Source of the DNA: Alicyclobacillus fastidiosus | Lineage (GTDB): Bacteria; Bacillota; Bacilli; Alicyclobacillales; Alicyclobacillaceae | Reading direction: 5' to 3' | Length of the DNA: 64,000 bases | NCBI RefSeq assembly: GCF_026651875.1 | Contig: NZ_CP104067.1 | Span: forward strand, 3,100,001-3,164,000 | Part shown: one piece after another, positions 61,611 to 64,000 of the stretch | Position numbering within the stretch: the stretch's first letter is position 1 | Layout of the letters: each line of letters begins with the position of its first letter | Translations under genes and position numbers: made by a program | The notes under the pieces: generated by a model | What the model was told of the DNA's origin: nothing | What the model saw: the letters and a program-made list of their open reading frames with translations, nothing else | Database searches by the model: none

Positions 61611-64000
61611 CCTTGCTGTCCTCCTCTTTTCTGGAACGCCCTGCTTACCAGAACTAAAATCAGAAGTATGCCCTCTAGCCCTGATTGGTAATTCGAACCC
61701 ACTGATAAAAATCCGAGTAACGAGCCAATCAACGACAGTGTCAATGCCCCGGCAATAATTCCTATCGGCAACACAATTCCCCCGGAGAATTCACTGCCCC
61801 CGAGAATTACAGCCGCAATGCCTAACAGGGTGTAGGAACTTGATGCATTGGCATCGGAACTAGTATTTACAGCTGTAACTGCAATACCGGCTAATACAGC
61901 CATCAGGCCTGCGAGAAGATATAACGTGATTCTAGCCTTAAGACTGGACCACCCTGCGCGGACGACTGCCTCAGGTTGATTGCCAAAACTGCGTAGTACA
62001 GTTCCGTATTTGGACTTAAACAAGAACCAATAGCCCACTACACCAAAGATGACAGTTAGCCAGATGGGCTCTGGGATCACAGGGATGTTGATTCCGTACA
62101 AGCTCATCAACCATTGTGGTGCAGAACCTCCTGGGGTACTTTGAATGGTTAACGCAAGGCCTAACCATATAAAGGAAGCCCCCAGTGTAACAACAATTGC
62201 CGGGATTTTCCGAAGGTGAACAATAGCACCCATCGCACCATATAGTCCGATTAAAATCAGTAGCGACAACACGCCTAATAACGGCTTAGTGACCAAGTAT
62301 GTCGCACAAATGACGTTCACAAGCCCCATAAATGCCCCTAGACCCAAATCAATATCACCTGAGAGGATGACAAACATTTCACTGAATGCCGCCAAGACGA
62401 GTGGAACTGCTGAACTGAACAGAAGTCCTAAACCAAAACTGGACATAGACCTTTGGTTTATACTGAATATTGATATTAAAACAACAACAAACGCTAGAAT
62501 CGGAAGGAACCAACGTTTTCGAAAAACAGATAACAGAGAATTCGAACGCTTTGTTGTTCGTTGTGTGGAAGTTTCATGGTCTGGAATATCTTCGACTGGA
62601 AGATATGCAGCAGCGATTACTTCACTTTCTTCGATGTTGGGCCCTATTATCTCCCGGGCGATTTGCTTCTTCCGCATGACATAAACACGGTCGCATTCTT
62701 CCATTTCCTTATCTTCGGTACTGTGCCAAATCACAGTTCTACCATTCGCAGCAGCGTGCTTAAGAAGATCGTAGATTTCCTGCTTTGTTTCAATATCCAC
62801 ACCTCTGGTGGGATCGTCCAGCAGAATCAATTCCGCGTCGGACGCTAATACTCGTGCAATTAGTGCTTTTTGTTGGTTTCCCCCACTCAAACTAGTTATC
62901 TGATCATTGGCACTATTCGCCTTAAATTTAAGTCTATCAAACCACTCGTTCGCCATCCGTTTGGCAGCCGTCCTATTAATAATCCCGATACGAGTCAGCC
63001 TGGAAATATTCGTGATGGTGATATTATCCTCAATACTCCAATACGGGAATACGCCTTCACCAGCACGATTGCCGCTCACATATGCCGCTTTACAATCTAC
63101 TACAATGGAATCCTTCCGTTTACCAGCATGCTGAAACAAGGTATGCAACAGTGGCAGTTGACCACTGCCTTCGAGACCAGAAATGCCTATGATTTCTCCC
63201 GGACGTGCAACGATGTTTACATGATATAACGAATTAGAAGTGAAATTTTTTAACTCTACAATCGGTGAAGCAGAACTGTCCGTGACCCTAGTTTCCCCTT
63301 CCGTCACATCTCGTTCACGACCGACACCGCCCATGAGGACGACTAGATCCTCCTCTGTGGTGTCAGCTGCGGCGCCCTCCCATTCCAGACATCCGTTTCG
63401 CATCACAACTAACGAGTCTACAATTGCTATCACTTCTTTTAATTTGTGGGAAATGTAGATGATTGACACGCCTTGTTGCTTTAAATTTCGAACGAATGTA
63501 TGCAACTGTTCGATTCGCTCGGTGGTCAATGATGACGTTGGTTCGTCAAGAATCAATAGTTTCAAGTTGGGATTTTGCGTTGCTCGAGCAAATTCGATCA
63601 TTTGCCGCTGTGTTAAAGACAATTCTGCAACAGGTTTGGAAACATCAATGTCGTTTCTGGGGAACACGCTCTCAAGCGCCTTCTCCGCCATCCCTTTGGC
63701 CTGAGCTCTCCGTCTTCTTCCCTTAAAAGACGGGTAATCAACGAAGAAATTCTCGTAAACGCTCAGATTTGTCGACAGAGATAGTTCTTGATACACACTT
63801 GCAATTCCATGTGAACGCGCAAATCTTGCATTGTAATGACTCAGCTCTACCACTTCATCATCGATGACGAGTTGTCCTGACGTGAAATTCGTTACACCTG
63901 ATAACAGCTTCATAACTGTACTCTTTCCTGCGCCATTCGAACCCATCAAACCAATGATGGCACCCGCAGGGATTTCCATATCGAGATTGTTAACAGCCTG
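61607..64000 (-). CDS. Fused ribose-type ABC double ATPase and permease (5' end outside the window)
   Basis: At least 797 residues in one frame; the gene extends beyond 64000 since the frame reads QAVNNLD before the M of MEIPAG. Domain order: ATPase 1 (GSNGAGKST, signature LSLTQRQMIEFARA, Walker B LLILDEPTSSL); ATPase 2 (degenerate GLEGSGQLPLL, signature SLSGGNQQKALIARVLA, LILLDDPTRGVD); then from about residue 495 a CUT2 permease domain (VFRKRWFLPILAFVVVLISIFSI, FVILSGDIDLGLGAFMG, RAGWSSLKARITLYLLAGLMAVLAGIAVT). Normally RbsA and RbsC are separate proteins. The operon also has a second permease. Confidence 0.93.
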   Translation of the reverse strand, partial: QAVNNLDMEIPAGAIIGLMGSNGAGKSTVMKLLSGVTNFTSGQLVIDDEVVELSHYNARFARSHGIASVYQELSLSTNLSVYENFFVDYPSFKGRRRRAQAKGMAEKALESVFPRNDIDVSKPVAELSLTQRQMIEFARATQNPNLKLLILDEPTSSLTTERIEQLHTFVRNLKQQGVSIIYISHKLKEVIAIVDSLVVMRNGCLEWEGAAADTTEEDLVVLMGGVGRERDVTEGETRVTDSSASPIVELKNFTSNSLYHVNIVARPGEIIGISGLEGSGQLPLLHTLFQHAGKRKDSIVVDCKAAYVSGNRAGEGVFPYWSIEDNITITNISRLTRIGIINRTAAKRMANEWFDRLKFKANSANDQITSLSGGNQQKALIARVLASDAELILLDDPTRGVDIETKQEIYDLLKHAAANGRTVIWHSTEDKEMEECDRVYVMRKKQIAREIIGPNIEESEVIAAAYLPVEDIPDHETSTQRTTKRSNSLLSVFRKRWFLPILAFVVVLISIFSINQRSMSSFGLGLLFSSAVPLVLAAFSEMFVILSGDIDLGLGAFMGLVNVICATYLVTKPLLGVLSLLILIGLYGAMGAIVHLRKIPAIVVTLGASFIWLGLALTIQSTPGGSAPQWLMSLYGINIPVIPEPIWLTVIFGVVGYWFLFKSKYGTVLRSFGNQPEAVVRAGWSSLKARITLYLLAGLMAVLAGIAVTAVNTSSDANASSSYTLLGIAAVILGGSEFSGGIVLPIGIIAGALTLSLIGSLLGFLSVGSNYQSGLEGILLILVLVSRAFQKRGGQQG

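Noticed and set aside
1-64000. CRISPR arrays, tRNA or rRNA genes, prophage or defence islands
   Set aside because: No spaced direct repeats, clover-leaf sequences or phage or restriction genes were recognised on reading the window.

Overview
The window looks like a chromosomal segment of a spore-forming Bacillota, most like an Alicyclobacillus- or Paenibacillus-type soil saprophyte. This is an inference from gene content: Shine-Dalgarno sites of the GGAGG type, lipoprotein sugar-binding proteins, a YesL-family protein, an Lpl-type ABC transporter, LutABC, a MocR/PaiB pair and a remnant of a Ger(x)C spore-germination gene. No rRNA, tRNA or CRISPR array was seen. Almost the whole window is accessory catabolism, and its modules are separated by decayed genes.

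Layout. 1-5 kb: a PaiB-like gene running off the left end and divergent from a MocR regulator; an ECF sigma factor with a membrane partner under a likely self-recognised promoter; a decayed stretch with an SMP-30 fragment; a histidine phosphatase. 5.2-6.7 kb: an insertion sequence whose DDE transposase is split by a -1 frameshift lying exactly on a GGGAAAA heptamer. 7-10.4 kb: GNAT enzymes, a LysE-type exporter, an LssY_C-domain protein, and remnants of Ger(x)C and a histidine kinase. 10.4-15.6 kb: a GH127 beta-L-arabinofuranosidase-type enzyme with its own ABC importer. 16.2-18.3 kb: a GNAT enzyme and a glucose/sorbosone-dehydrogenase-like beta-propeller. 18.5-27.2 kb: an aromatic-degradation operon (RidA, LigB-type extradiol dioxygenase, alpha/beta hydrolase, MFS transporter, two-subunit Rieske dioxygenase, FdhA-like dehydrogenase, SnoaL-like protein); its apparent ferredoxin reductase carries a large internal deletion. 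27.5-35.1 kb: an AraC regulator divergent from a polyol/inositol-type operon (isomerase/epimerase, Gfo/Idh/MocA oxidoreductase, truncated isomerase), then an ABC sugar importer.

35.6-50 kb: a long minus-strand locus that reads as L-fucoside utilisation. It has two GH29 alpha-L-fucosidases, a YesL-like protein, an isochorismatase-like hydrolase, an Lpl-type ABC importer, a TIM-barrel isomerase, a Gfo/Idh/MocA oxidoreductase, an aldo/keto reductase, two FucU/RbsD mutarotases around a 2-hydroxyacid dehydrogenase, and a decayed zinc alcohol dehydrogenase. An AraC activator (50.2 kb) is divergent from the fucosidases. 51.4-55.2 kb: a PhyH oxygenase fused to HEAT repeats, a second PhyH oxygenase and a third AraC regulator. 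55.3-59.2 kb: a zinc dehydrogenase followed by lutABC (L-lactate oxidation). 59.5-64 kb: a ribose-type importer in which the double ATPase is fused to a permease, plus a second permease and a binding protein; it runs off the right end.

Working model (inference): fucosides are trimmed by the GH29 enzymes, imported, mutarotated by FucU, oxidised by the dehydrogenases, and the resulting L-lactate is burned by LutABC. Features worth most attention are the fused RbsA-RbsC transporter, the ECF sigma factor with its unusual sensor-like partner, the PhyH-HEAT fusion, the exact frameshift heptamer in the transposase, the deletion-bearing ferredoxin reductase, and several perfect inverted repeats upstream of or between operons.
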